A DNA stretch of 64,000 nucleotides from Sipunculus nudus (GCA_026874595.1 CM049307.1:39934362-39998361), one strand, 5' to 3'; positions 22,375 through 36,512 are shown, counted from the first letter of the stretch. The notes: a model not told the origin generated them from the sequence alone. Made by a program: numbers and translations.

Positions 22375-24836
22375 ACCATTAGTCAGTGTTTAGTTAATCT
22401 GTACTTGTAATATAGAAATTCCAAAGGATAGCAATCGGATAATGAAATTGAAATAGTAAACGTTTTGATTGCTGGTTCGTAATTTGTAGTGTTTGGTCTA
22501 GGTTAATAGTTATGACAGAAATGAAGTGAGCTGTAATTAAATACAACATGCGGGATATTTAAACCCCAACGGTTCAAATGAACCTCCCCGTTGCTAATTT
22601 AGAGAAGTATCGGACGAGCCGGTCAGCTGGAACTTGGTAAGAGGTCGCGTCCTTGCCTCCGGCAAATGTCACACAGTGACATAAATTACAAGAAATCTGC
22701 TAAAGAAGATGAGGTGTAAATCCCTAAGGGAGTATTTCGGGAACCTTGCAAGGTGCTGACACAGAGGGGAGCGGAAAAGGACGCCGGTTCTTCACGCCCG
22801 GCATCACGCGGTTCTTTGGTGCACGCGACGTCATGGGAACAACAAGGAGCGGGCTGTCATGAGAACTGAGTGTTTACAGGATAGGCCAATCAGAACAAGC
22901 GAACCAAAACGTTCTGCCCCTCATGCACAGGGGCAAAAACAGGTTTTGTGCACTTCTGTGAACTATTGTTGACTAACTGCTTTTTAATTTGTCTGAAAGC
23001 TCTAGATGTCCCTTCCTGAGTTGGCCTTTTCATCTCGTAATCCGTGCCCCTGGTTCCCCTCCCTGATACAGTCGCAGCCCACAGAGATTTAGATATGGAG
23101 ATGAAAGTCATCAGATTCAGAGCCAGCCTCGTCATCAGTATAAATTACTGCTCCCTGAATGTACAAGTTTCCCAACCTGCAGAGACAGCACTGTCACCTG
23201 ATCGTGGTTATTTCTGATATTAATGACATTCGACATGGACCATATTATCTTCTTCCATGTATAATTTTATGCATGTTTGTATCAGCTGAAATGTAAATAG
23301 GTTTGTCTGGTTGAAAGTCTGTGGGCGGTCAGCCCTTCGAACAATTATTGATTAATTAAAGTTTTGATTTGATCCCCTGATCAAAATATAAAAAGGGTTA
23401 TTATTTATGTTATATCTCACTTAATTAAAAAGAAATGCCTTAGGGGGAGACATAAGGTGTATTGATAAATTACCTAGAATAAACCCGAATTATACTTTTT
23501 GTGGTTGAGTTAAAAATATCGGCTGATGCTTGGTTAGAAATCTGTACTGACTAAGACGCAGTGTTTTACACTGAATATGGAATATTCCTATGGAATATGA
23601 ATAACGTTTCTCCTGAATTCCAAGTAATTCTGACAATTAATTGTGACATAAAAAATCAGCACTGTAGTTGAACTATATTACTAGACAGCATCTGCATGTG
23701 CAAATGAGAGAAGTAAATCCTTTCATTCGGTTATAAAAGATTTAAAACTTGACCTGCATTATCTTTTTTAGTCATATTATAGTTGGCAGACTCCAACCAC
23801 CGCACTTGATGTTCCCTCTCAATGAAGAGACATTTGTTTTACCAGTTTGGAGTAAAAAACAATTAAACCAATTAAATGACTGAGAATGTAGATGGAATCC
23901 TTACTTTAAATGTAAATGAAACACGCACAAAGGGGGTCCTTAAGCCATGAAAACTTCTTGTAAAATTAATGCCGGTCGCAAGTAGAAGGAAACAGAGAAC
24001 TTAGAGTCACTATAATGTCGGTCTTTTTCGAATGATTTCCAGGGCGTTTCTTCTTATTACTTTTCAACAGAAAACGTCACGTGGTAAACAGAGTAGCAAA
24101 ATAAAAAAAGCCTATACACAGATGAGCCTGTCCTGGAAGCAGTTTACGACCATACTTTGCCGTTAGTCACCAAATTTGCAAGTGGTGATGATCGGCTTCT
24201 CCCCAGCCATGATTGATTAAACCCAGGAGAAAAAAGACACGTACATCAGCAGCGTATGGACCAAAGAGTTATCCTGATAAAAGGACTGCCGTGTGCACCA
24301 GCGGGTGCAGTGGTGCTTTCGGTTTAGCGCCATTGCATACGTCTTGGGTATGCAAGTCTGACATAGTAGTCCCCTAAACATACCCCTGGGGTCCTTCGGC
24401 AGGCCCAAGGAACAAGTTCACATTCATTTAATCAAAGGAAGGGCCTGTCTAGAGGGTAGACTTGGAAATCGTACAACATATCAGAGTTGCCATCACAACT
24501 TTGACTCAGTCACGACTTTGACACGATCCATGACAGGAATAAATGCAACATCAAATAGCCAATGTTCCTTATATCTCCAGAAGCTAAAACTTGTGCACGT
24601 ACCGGACAGCCACTTTAGGATTTGTTGTGGTTCCTTATATCTAGGTGAATGTAGATAAAAGTGTTTGAACTCAGAAGCGAATTACACAGTTCGTGGGACT
24701 CGACAACAAAATCACTGGACATATCACTCTTTGTGATTGCTTTTCTAGACAAAATTCACCAATAATGCTAAAAGAATTGCTGTAGGTTTCTTAAAAAAAA
24801 ACAATCATTAATGTATAAAAATATAAAGGTAAAGAT
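22375..24836. other. No recognised feature
   Basis: No gene seen. A CpG-richer patch at about 22600-22900 is not next to any frame that I recognise. Confidence 0.4.
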
Positions 24837-24839
24837 TTA

Positions 24840-25115
24840 TAGTCTGAACTCATCGACGATGTCAGTCATCCGACTTCCTTGTCTTTTTGGCCTGTTCATT
24901 CTTGTAGCTTTCCTCGGTTCCCTGGGGTGCATATAATCCAAGCAGCCATTACAGGCGCTAGAAGGTTTTTCCCATGACCAGTGACTATTTACTCCTGGGT
25001 CGAGGGAACACATTCTTGTGGTAAAGACTTTTGATTGGAAAAGCAATCGGCGATCGGAACGGGGCGCGAACCCACAACCTCGGGGGCACAAGTCGAGCAC
25101 CCGACCTATCAAGTT
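24840..25115 (-). mobile_element. tRNA-derived SINE (third family)
   Basis: The minus strand begins with a tRNA-like head near 25110: TTGATAGGTCGGGTGCTCGA, then CCCCCGAGGTTGTGGGTTCG and CGCCCCG, with a B-box-like GGTTCGCGCCC. The body continues CCGATCGCCGATTGCTTTTC, then CTGTAATGGCTGCTTGGATT, ATATGCACCCCAGGGAACC and GAATGAACAGGCC. The low stop density gives a spurious 133-codon minus-strand frame. A true tRNA is unlikely because the acceptor stem does not close. Confidence 0.5.
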
Positions 25116-25548
25116 CATTGACGAATTTAAAATGTAAATTAAGAGCAGCGTTAATACAGTACCCGATATCCTATTTACTTTGATTAGCATTCCATTTAAC
25201 CGTATTACCAGGTTGACTGTGATAATAAAGGCAAACAAGGATAATCATTCATGAAATAAACATTCAAAATGCGCGCAATGGGGTACAACTGATCATCAAC
25301 TTATTTCTCTAAATCATAAGACTTCTTGTATTACTAAAATCAGAAAAAGATATGGATTGTCATCGCGATGTTCATTTTATACAGGAGGCAAATTGGTTGA
25401 ATGCATTAACTTTTTTTGTGGATCTTTAATTATTTAGAAGGATTCTGCTTCCTAGGTTAATGCCCGTTAGCTTTTAGCTGCTTCTTCCGTTTTGATTATC
25501 AAGAAAAAACACTGAATACATTGAGTTCTTCAGCGTAGATGGTCCGTC

Positions 25549-25592
25549 TGCCAAAAGTGGTCATCCTGCCAAAAGTGGTCATCCTGCCAGTC
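25549..25592. repeat. Short tandem repeat, 18-bp unit
   Basis: The unit GCCAAAAGTGGTCATCCT occurs twice and starts a third time (GCCAGTC). Confidence 0.8.
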
Positions 25593-28500
25593 TCACTCTC
25601 TTATCAAACCAGCAGACGCAATCTAAAGACATCAAAGCAGACACAACCGACCTAAACGTGGAGAGAACCCAGATGAGCCGACGATGTCGCTCCCTCACTT
25701 AGTTGTATCAGATCCCGTCCCAGTGGAGCCATATAAGCGGCCACCCGCCATTAATAGACCCAGATTTTTTGCAGGTGCATCACATTCGGTCCATCCACAT
25801 CAAAGTGTTCTATCCCCATTCGCTTTCTCCCAGGGCGTTACCGCTCATATCTTAAAGACACTCGGACCATGCTGATTCGATGGTTAGCTGGACTTGCGAC
25901 CAAAAAGCTGAGCTGCGATTTGCAGTTTTAAAAGACTGTAGTCCCCTTGCCAAGATCTTGGCCACAAAGAAGGAATTTGAGGGGAATATGTTCTTTTCGG
26001 GGTATGTTCATGTAAATGTATAAAGTGTTACCTTCTAACATGGGGTACAGAAGTTTTGGGCAGAGACAAACTTTGATAATCCAAAGCAGAGTGGAAAGTC
26101 GGATGAAGCTAACATAGTTGGGTTATCAGGACTACAATTTCATCAGCATTACCTTTCAATTTCTATCTTCAATATGCTGGTCTTTAAATATACGATATGA
26201 TTTACCTCATACGAAAACGTTTTCTTAACTTAAGTCCAGCTATTCGGACAAGCCAACAAAAAGAACATCGGTAAGCATTTTCTGTCTAACGTTGAAAGTC
26301 CGTAAGGTAAATGTGTAATAATTGTGTCCAGTTAAAGGAAACATGTCTTGAGTGTTTATTTTAGGGTGGCAATTATCAGGGTGGCAATGAACGATCTAAT
26401 TACGTTTTTTGCATGTGCCTTCAGGCTTGATGTTTATGATTTACATCATATGTGTACCTATAACTTTACATCATTTCTGTATACATCATAGTGTCTCTCA
26501 GTCACTCCGTACACTACAGTGAACCAATGACTGAAGTGAACAGTTCCTTCACCAGCTCCTTAATCCCCATTTCTTTAAATCCTGCCACGCAAGACAGGCA
26601 ATCTATTTAATCAAACTATTTAAATCTGGTTTTCTCATAATCAGTATATATTCATGCTTCATCCGAGGAAAATTAAATCATGGTTGTTTATAACGCAGCG
26701 TTTTTACACCATATACGTAACCAATAATAAATCATGAACCTCAATCACGCTTCAAATATGATGGACGATGTGATCTTTAAGAAGATAGGCCATACAGATA
26801 ATACGATTTATCATAAATATATAGATGACATAAACTTCTGACTAATAAAAAGATATTTTAATTATTCGCTTGATAGATGAATCCTGAAAGAACGACATGT
26901 TTATTAAAGAACTTTTCCCATTGACGTCACAACCCACGTAATGCTTGGGGTTGAAATGTCTTTGCTATTATTTTATTCATTTGGAGGAAAGCCCGGAGCG
27001 TACAATCCCATGTGCTACACACTGAGGTTTACGAGCCTCCTGGGTGACGCAGTTGACACAGAGCTCTACTTTGTAACATTTTTGTAGTCGTATTTACGTG
27101 ATGAAATGAGGTTTAAGATCTTTAGCCAATGTGAAAAGACATGCTCCATTGAGCACAAAACACAACTGGATTAAGCAGTTTATACGAAAAAAAAGGCCGT
27201 TAGGAAAAAACATATTCGGAACGGACAGGTACGAAATATAAGGAAATGTCCTTTAAAAAAGAGAAAATATTGACTTTGCGGTTCGCCTCACATTATCAAT
27301 TATAATGCTTCTAAAATATCAAAGCTAAGTGTGTCTATGGGTGTCTACAGCAGAGACCGAGAAACAAATCAAAGCCCATTTGTGCTGTTTGGTAATTTTT
27401 TATTTATTTATTTTACATTAGCCTGTAGATTCGAACATGGTGGTGGTGAATGGCCTTGTTTGCCTCGAAGCTTGTTAATGGTCAGCGCAGGTAGCTACAA
27501 GGTGAAGTCTAGCGATTGATGAAGCCCGACGATGTACGAAGGCCGGCCAGTTAAGGAAGCGTGTTCATTTACGCTAAGGCTAGTCATCACTTGTGCCGCT
27601 TCCCAAGTAATCTTCCCTGGAGCTCTGATGGGAGGTCCTTATTCCAGAACAGGACTTTACCATCAACATCCAGGTTTTGGAGTAGAACGATCAGTGAAGT
27701 ACAGACCTTAAGAGGGACGATCGAGCTCCTTTCTGTCAAAAGGATATTGCCATTTGTCACTTAAATTACAGGCACATTACTTCACATTAATATAATTTGT
27801 TATGGTAATATCCATGTAAACTGCATTTCTTTAGTATTTTGGTTGTTCATGATTAAAACTGATTTATTGCTGTTTACAGGAATTTGCCTATTCAATGGTG
27901 GGTTAATTATCACTGATGTGTATTATTTTTATTTCTGGCGTGCAGAAAGCTGATAAATAAAAAGTTCCCTCATTAAGACTAATAACCAGGAGTGTCATCA
28001 CAGTGAGACCGGGCCATGTAGAGCCATCATGCCTTTACTCAGATAACATTCAGGAATGTAATGAGTAAAACAAATAAGGGCTAAAGCCAGAGACAAAAAA
28101 TAGATTGATAACTACAAATACAGATGTTGTGTACCTGTACCCAGTAACAGAGTTTTCAAAAAGGTGCAGGACCTCTGAACGAGCAAAAAAAACACCCTGT
28201 TTTACTTTTCATAATGATTATATTATCACTACTTAGTACATATGTAATTTATTTTTATAACTTTCATATTCTGAAAATTTAAATTACTGTATTCAATTTG
28301 TGAATTCCTATTTCCGAGCGATTGATATATAAAAATGCATCTCTGTTTTGCAATCACATTCATGCATGGTAGTTTAGGTACGAATATTTGGCGTACAATT
28401 TAAAAGTCGTAAGAGTTGGTTTGCTTTGCATTTCCACTTCTCCTTATTATATTCTTTCTTTCAGAATATTACAAATTACGCTCAATGTCATACAAACTAC

Positions 28501-28837
28501 AGGTGTTTGTTCAGAAACATAGCTCTATCAATAAAGGTATGAATATTTTCTGTATAAGTCAAGATTGTCCCTTCATTTCTTGGCATTACTTTAATTACAA
28601 ATGTGTAAGAAATGGAAAGCTCCTTGGGGAGGAAAAGTAAGAAATAGTCACAACCATACCATATATATGTAACATGTAAACTTGAACGTTTTGAACGCCA
28701 CTTATCTACATTTGTAATTTGTTGTTGTTCATTCTGTGGCTTAGGCTATTGTGATCAGACACCCTAAGGGTCTGTGCCTACTCCGATATACAGTTTTACG
28801 GCTCTTGTGAATACAGAGGACTGATTATTTCCCTTCA
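25593..28837. other. No recognised feature
   Basis: No gene, RNA or mobile element recognised. Frames of 60-75 codons here have no family resemblance. Confidence 0.4.
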
Positions 28838-29190
28838 CCCCGTTCGTGTATGTCTCTGTGTGTGTGTGTAGGCGGGGGGGGGGGGGGGGGGGGGTTGTGT
28901 AATTTTTCACTACATAACTCACCCAATCATGAACGGAATCTCATGAAATATTCAGGGTGTTTCGAAAAAGGGGCCAATGTAGAATCGATTAGATTTTGGT
29001 GTAGATCCGGAACATGATCGGGATTCAGGATCGTCATCAAAGCAATGCATTGCTGTAAAGTCTCATAAAATGAACCTGGGAATATAGGTCGAATAAGTGA
29101 AGGCAAACACGGTTTAGGGAGCATCCCACAATAAAGACCTGCACATGGCGGAGGCTTGCATTCCGCAGAATGCAGATTTCTAGTTACTGG
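28838..29190 (-). repeat. Dispersed repeat family R1, copy 4
   Basis: Minus-strand copy. It contains CATGAAATATTCAGGGTGTT, then AAAAGGGGCCAATGTAGAAT, CGATTAGATTTTGGTGTAGA, TAGGTCGAATAAGTGAAGGC and AAACACGGTTTAGGGAGC. It ends with CACATGGCGGAGGCTTGCAT, the same edge as copies 2 and 3 in reverse complement. A run of about 20 G follows a (TG)n at 28858-28894 inside its far end. Confidence 0.65.
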
Positions 29191-30667
29191 TGTAACGTTT
29201 CTTAATTTCAAGAAACAAGGAACATTGATAAAGAATCCAATAATGAGTAAAGGGGATGGTATATCAACGTCGTTTGGTGTAATTACACTCTTGACGCCCT
29301 GTAATCTCTGTTGACGTCAGCACTTACACCTCTGTGCTAGCCTGCGACCTGCCGCAGTAATATTTAGCGTCGTGGTTGTACTTTGCCCTATGCCGCGTGC
29401 ACAACATTTTTTCTACCTCACGGAAGCAAGCAAATCCAGGATCAAATGCTAAGCCTGGAACAGCCTGTGATTGACTAGGAATGAGTGCTGTTCTCATTTG
29501 TCTAGGCTGCCAAAATCAGCTCAGAGAAGCCGCCTTTCATTTGTGGTAGCCTTGGTGTTAAAGCATTAATTAATATATGGTAGATAGCAATATGATAAAT
29601 GTACGCAGGAACAGCTAACCAATCTAAATTTGAGCAGAAAATGATGGCTGGAATTTGATAGATTTCCACAAGGAGGCTATAAACTGCCAAGATCCGGCTA
29701 TGGACACTCAGTGTAATTAAATTTTTTATACCTTCGAATATTAGACATTGAAAGACTATATTTAGCTGACTTTTACTTGGTGAATTATGTCACCGCCAAA
29801 ACAAACACAATTAAACAGAGATTGCATGTAGTTTCTCACACAAAGAAGTCCCATATATTAATATGCTACAAGTCACTTGGCTGTCACTCTTCTGCATTAA
29901 GCAACAAAACCACGCTGGATTATACATTAGGTTTGACGCAAAATCATCCGTGCCAGATTGAATTGCTGAGAGACTTTCTGACACTTCTTTTACAACACAT
30001 TCCTCCTTAGCATGGCTGTTATGTACCAAAATATATTACTTCATATAGGTTTTATTTATCTGCTACAGATTTTAGCTCATTCAAATGGACATCGAGTTGC
30101 TCGAGAGAAAAGACCTTTATAGGAGTGTTACTTCAATTATTTTGCATAATGCACGCGTATTTCCAGTATATAACTAGATTAAGAAATTACAAATACTTCA
30201 AGATTCCATCCAAAAATGACAACTCTGAGGCTGCACGAGTTTCCATTCAGTATCTGGCAAAAAAATATTGTGTTGACTTGTACTAGGGTCTTGCTTATAA
30301 GAAAGGTTACGAGAAATCAATGAAATCCTTTCATATGTACAACAAGAAGCAAGGTTAATAGAGAGCCTCATTCCGCTCTAAACTATCCGATACACGTATC
30401 CTTACCACCAACTTTCTCCACCCACTGATTCTTTCCTGGACGCTCTCCCCTGAGTTGCATCTCCGCGACCTCACCATCTCTGACAGGTTTAATTCTCACA
30501 ATTTCTCGAAACCGTTCAAATGGGTTGCCATTTTGTATAAACACTAAAACCCGGATGTCACAGGTCGGCGTATGAGTAAACCGCTAGTTAAATGTAATAC
30601 ACAGTTATGTATACCCATTCACAGAAAAAAATCTTTTTGGCTTTTTTAAATTGAATATTGGTCTGAT

Positions 30668-30702
<35 letters not shown>

Positions 30703-33550
30703 TATTTTTTATTATTGTTGTTATAATGATTATTGTTACTATTAGTGCTGTTATTATTTTTATTATTGTTATTTGGAAATGATATACAACACGATATGAT
30801 ATATATGTTTACTTTTTTGTCAACTTTCGTAGTTTCCCTGCAAACTTTATAAATCAAATCTGCGGATCCTGTCAACATGTAATAAACAATTCCCTGTCTG
30901 ACCTTAACCGGTTTCAGAGGCAGCGGAATGGAAAGATGAGGAACAAAATCTATGATCGAGCACGGTACAGACGGGGTCGTAAATAAGGGCCATGGAGGCC
31001 CACTGTCTCCGCTCTTACTATATATACATGGTTTTATCAAGATATACAATTAATTAAAACGTAACGTGCTTTTATGGTTGGTGAATATTTATTACTATTA
31101 TTGCGATCATAAAGTACATTATGTGTCATGCTGCGAAGCAAGGGGAATTTAAGATCTTAAAAGCGTTTGTCTCACGTTCCAGTTCGGAGCCGCCTACTTT
31201 TCTTCGGAACTGCTGTAACACGCGTAACTCCTGGACATGTTCTTAACTACTAATAATATAAACTGAATCTGACATTTCATTTGTGATACTAATTTTTCAA
31301 ATTTATCAAAGATGCAGACAGACAACATCTTTAGTGAACATTTGCGTCTAACGTAACATGAAAGCCTACAATTGCCGTATTATATTTGAAAGTTAACACC
31401 ACTTATATATACCACTCATTGTATGTGCGTTGGAACGCCGGATAATAATTGTTCTCATATATTCAGGAGCTCAATTTTTTCCAGAGAACATCTGTCCTTT
31501 TAAATCAATTTTCAATAATAAAATTATCTGCGCGTGAATCACATGGTTATACGTTATATAGTTTACATGTTTTAACAAATTAGCTCCCGAACCACGTGTT
31601 TTGGTTTTCAACTTAATGGTTCAAACGGATACATATACCTCTGTTAATTAGAAACGTTTTTCTTTAAATTTAACAATTGGTATATTCTCTGGTTTTTAAT
31701 TGAGTATGGTCTGTGTGGTTTTGCCTGATTTGTCTTCTCGTGACAAAGTTAAGCTGCATAATGAATAAGAATTAGAAAAAAAATTCCTCCAACAGGGTTT
31801 TTGTAGCAATATATCGTTAAACATCTCAGGTGAAAATGAAAAAAAAAGTTTACATCTTTCATTTTAACCCGAAGAAATGGTGGCACATTTGAAAATGTTG
31901 AGTGTTAAAAAAATCTACCCTAAAGCTATACAGATGGCTACTGGCTGTCACTTACTTTAAATGAGCATTGGATAAAATTTGCGGACCAAAATGACAGCAG
32001 CCTAATTGGCGGGACCTTCTGGTAATTAAAAGCAATCAGTTTGTTTCTTTTCCGGAATACAAAGGACAGATAACTGCACCATGTCTCACTGTCACACTCT
32101 GGTGCCATTACAGTAAAACTGTCATGAGGAAATGTTTCTTTTTAAATATCTTTTGTTTTACTATCTTGAATCACCTTGATATTGAGCTTATTCACGTGAT
32201 ATAGGCTTAATACGAGGCACTTACGAATATAGTACTATTTTTTAATATTATCAATGACTTCAATGTCTTACTCTAAATTAATAATTTGCATGGGAGTTGC
32301 TCTTAGTTCTCTTTGATATCATCAACAGAAATAAATTCTATTCACCATCTCTTATGCAGGGTTTATTTAGACAAAATGTAAATACCATTATTGAGCTTAA
32401 CGTTATTTCAACAAACAAAATCATGAAAAAATAAAGCTCCCTCTAAACCTATTTCTCATCCAAATTTTCTAAGTTTTGATAATTATAAAGTAAAATCACA
32501 GTATTTGTTTCAAATGCCATTTTATTTCTGGTCCATTAAACGATTGAACCAAATAAACTGTTGAAACTTAAATGAATTGAAACTTATATCTCCGGAACCT
32601 ATGTACTGATGACCATTATACCCTTTCGTCTAAGCTGAAGGATTCGGTACCCGTCCTTTTTCTATCCGCCACGACCTTTTTTCGAGGTTCCGATTCAATG
32701 TTTCCGGCTTGGACACCCGGAACAGAGGACCTTTCTTAGGCTTTCTTATTTGTCTTCTAGGGTTTGACCCTACCCTTTCCAAAATCTTCTATTCACTCCT
32801 GCTGTTGATGTTCTAAATAGCTAGTACTATAATATTAAACCTCATCGCCCTTTTATATATAACATTATTTGTAAAGTGTTACAAGCTTTAGTAGATTGTA
32901 GCATATTTAACAATACTTGCAATTTGTCCCGGTTCATTTTTCGTATTAAGTCCTTGCAGTGTTTTTAAACAAGCTTCATTGATAATTCTAAGCTCAATAG
33001 ATTCCACACTGTTACCAAATATTAGCGAGTGTCTTTAAATCAAACCATCCCTCCCGTTCAGAACACGGAGATTAAAAGGGGGCAATTGCATAGCGTTTCA
33101 TTGTGTTGTCATTGCGTGCCTGGACATCATTTGCCGCGACCGATCGATTGAAAAGAAAACATAGATTGATGACCGTGTTCTGTCCTTGCCAAATCCCTTT
33201 ATCTGGCTTTTGTGAGAAGATAAAGCTTAACTCTTTGAACGTATCGGGATAAATTGTATTTATAAAACACAAGTATGCATCCGTGTTAGAATTAGGAAGA
33301 AGTGAAACCTATCATATCAAATACAATGGTTAAGCAGCAGTTTACAGGCCTTGATTGTTTTAACCCGATCCATGACATCAATCCTGGTATTATCCGAACA
33401 ACAAAGCAATAATTTTCTATTCATTTTTTTCTCTGGCATTGTGCTTGGCCTACAATATAAGGTACATAAAAATAACCAAGCTACATACTTCTAACACAAG
33501 AGATTCTCCCGGTAAAGCCTGTAAATAATAAATGGCTTTATAGAATGATT
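29191..33550. other. No recognised gene; short simple repeats only
   Basis: A (TA)n run at about 30672-30702 is followed by a (TTA/TTG)-rich tract to about 30775. The rest shows nothing I can support as a gene or element. Confidence 0.4.
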
Positions 33551-35622
33551 AACAAGTGACCCATGGTTCATGACGCTCAGCCGACTGGCATGTTGACAAT
33601 TTGTCCTTGCACAGCAACAAATTAAGATAATGTAGGTGGCATCATAGTTCATGCATATTAGCTGAAGTTCATCAACACCCATAAGCACATCAAATTTGAT
33701 GACAATCCATCCAGCTGTTCCTGAGGAATCAGGCAATTTGTGTGTATTTTGCATTATTTCTGGGGTACTCAAACATGGCCTGTAACTCAGATAATATAGG
33801 TCACAGTGACCTAAATTCAAGTTTCTGAGGAGAACTTTTGAGGAACGCTCAGGATGTCAAGTAAGTATATTAAGGTCAAATTGTTATGATTTGTGCCCTG
33901 CTTTGGTATCAAATTGTCAATTATTCTGGGGGTGCTTGTAAGCCCCATAGCTTGGAGAATATGGGTAACAGAAACCTAATTTCAGGTTTCCAAGAAGACT
34001 TTTTCATGGACCTCCCTGGTTGTCAAAATAGAAGATTCTATGTCCAATGGTTATGATTTGTGCCCTGCTTTGGTATCAAATTTTCAATTATTCTGGGGGG
34101 TACTTATAAGCCCCATAGCTTGGAAAATATGGGTAACAGAGACCTTCATGTTTCCAAGAAGACTTTTCATGCACTTCCCTGGTTGTCAAGTAAGAAGAAT
34201 CTAGGACCAATGGTTACGATTTGTGCACTGTTAAAGGATAACCACATCTTTAAAGATCTCAATAACAGGGGAAAAAATCACCAAAAATTAAAAAAAAAAA
34301 AAAGGTGGCGCCACCAATCTGCAGAAACTGATGAAACATTCCATCACCAATATCCATGCAAAGAAACAGGATGACCAGTGCATTAGTTGTTGAGATACTT
34401 GAGCTATTGTATCAAATTTTCCATTATTCTGGAGGATACTTCAGAGCCCCATAGCTTTGAGGTTTTGGGTAACAGAGACCTAATTTTAGGTCTAAAAGGA
34501 GATTTTTCACGGGCCTCCCTGCATATCAAGATAGAAGATTCTAGGTCCAGCGGTTACGATTTGTACCCTGTTATCAGATGACAGCATCTTTTAAGGGTAT
34601 CAAAAATTGAGAAAAAAAAATCGTAAAAAAAATCGAAAAAAATTCAGGTGGCGCCACCAGTCTGCAGAACCTGATGAAACACTCCATGATAAAAATCCAT
34701 GCAAAGATTCATGGTGATAAATGCATTAGTTGTTCAGATAATTCAGCTTTTGTATTAAATTTCCATTATTCTGGGGGGTACTTCAGAGCCCCATAGCTTG
34801 AAGAATCTGGGTAACAGAGACCTAATTCCAGGTTTCCAAGGAGACTTTTCATCGGCCTCCCCGATTGTCAAGATAGAAGATTCTAGGTCCAGACAATACG
34901 ATTTGTGCCCTGTTATCAGATGACCGCATCTTTTAAGGTCTCAAAATAGAGAAAGAAAATTGTAAAATATCGAAAAAAAAATACAGGTGGCACCACCAGT
35001 CTGCAGAAACTGATGAAACACTCCATGATCAATATCCATGCAAAGAATCATGGTGATCAATGCATTAGTTGTTCAGATACTTGAGCTTTTGTATCAAATT
35101 TTCCATTATTCTGGGGGTACTTTGGAGCCCTATAGCTTAGGTCTCCAAGGAGACTTTTCACGGGCCTCCCTGCATATCAAGATAGAAGATTCTAGGTCCA
35201 GTCGTTACGACTTGTGCCCTGATATCAGTTGACAGCACCTTTTAAGGTATCAAAAATTGAGGAGAAAAAAAATCGTAAAAAATCGAAAAAATACAGATGG
35301 TGCCACCAGTCTGCAGAAAATGATGAAACACTCTATGATCAATATCCATGCAAAGAATCATGGTGATCAATGGATTAGTTGTTCTGGGGGGGGGGGGTAC
35401 TTTGGAGCCCCATAGCTCAAAGAATATGGGTAACAGAGACCTAATTTTAGGTCTCCAAGGAGACTTTTCAAAGCTCTCCCTGCATATCAAGAAAGAAGAT
35501 TCTAGGTCCAGCGGTTACGATTTGTGCCCTGTTAACGGACAGACGACCAGACGGCCGGACGGACGATGGACAAAGAGTGATTGCTAAAGCTCAGATGACT
35601 TACAGTCAGCTGAGCTAAAAAT
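33551..35622 (-). repeat. R2 element, complete copy built of tandem monomers
   Basis: Taking the hairpin terminus as the start, this copy runs on the minus strand. The start (35622) is TTTTTAGCTCAGCTGACTGT, with inverted halves TAGCTCAG and CTGAGCTA. The far end (33551) is AACAAGTGACCCATGGTTCA. Between them lie about six monomers marked by GGTTACGATTTGTGCCCTG (near 33880, 34045, 34210, 34548, 34890, 35200 and 35510). Two monomers nearest the far end are about 165 bp and the others 310-340 bp. The long ones add an A-rich block and the palindrome GGTGGCGCCACC. It has no coding potential. The same architecture occurs in inverse orientation at 55078-57464. Confidence 0.75.
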
Positions 35623-36340
35623 TGTACTGAATATCTGCATATAAACTATTTACCATATATACTTGATTCAATGTTGTAGACATTTCATTAGTTCTAATAT
35701 CCTTTAATTCTCATTACATTTAATTTCTTATTACTTTAACAAAGTTTTAGAATCCCGTCAAATGTTAGTTGAGATGCGTCCCTTGTTCTTCTTCTTTTCA
35801 ATAATTCAGATGGAAACCCCCGCCATACTGTCTGACGAATGATCTCTCAGACGTGCTACCGGTGTCTCCCCTAGCTATATATGTAGCCCGGTGTCTTTGA
35901 GTAAGTGGCATTCTTGCAGCTAATGTGTTGTTGTCATGCTGCTGGTGGGACAATAAGCATTGGTCTGAGTGGCTGATCCGAGACTTATTAAATAGGAGGT
36001 TGAAAGAACTGTGCAGTCCGAATGTGATCGTCTGCTCAGGTCTTGTTAGCAGGTCGTACGGATCGGCTTTATTGTCGGATAGACACTGCAGCACTCACCT
36101 GTCCACCTGTTGCTATATCCTTGATTGCAGCTCTTATTACATAAAATGGTGTGAACCTGTCTTTCTGTCCTTCTATTGACCCTTAGTGGGCTGGTTTGTT
36201 TGTTGTTGCATTGCCGAGTATCTTTCTTTGAAATTGGGTATCCATTGTGCGGTGACTGCGGAGGGTCAGCATGAAGATGTCAGGTCAGAGGCCAGGTCAC
36301 TGTTTCCCTCGACCCTGTCCGTCTGAAGGACCAACAGTTA
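35623..36340. other. No recognised feature
   Basis: Unique-looking sequence between the R2 copy and the minisatellites, with no gene recognised. Confidence 0.4.
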
Positions 36341-36462
36341 GGGCAGAGCAGCTGTAAGACAGAGCAGCTGTAAGACAGAGCAGCTGTAAGACAGAGCAGC
36401 TGTAAGACAGAGCAGCTGTAAGACAGAGCAGCTGTAAGACAGAGCAGCTGTAAGACAGAGCA
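36341..36462. repeat. 16-bp minisatellite, about 7.6 copies
   Basis: The unit is AGACAGAGCAGCTGTA. The first copy (36341-36356) differs at its first bases, six perfect copies follow (36357-36452), and a partial copy ends at 36462. Each unit carries the palindrome CAGCTG. Confidence 0.95.
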
Positions 36463-36512
36463 TGTTGTTGGACCTTTAGCTCATTGTTTGTTAGTTTCTC
36501 GGTTTTTGATGC

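Noticed and set aside
24837-25238. 133-codon minus-strand frame
   Set aside because: It coincides with a tRNA-headed SINE. The head and body landmarks explain the sequence better than a protein.
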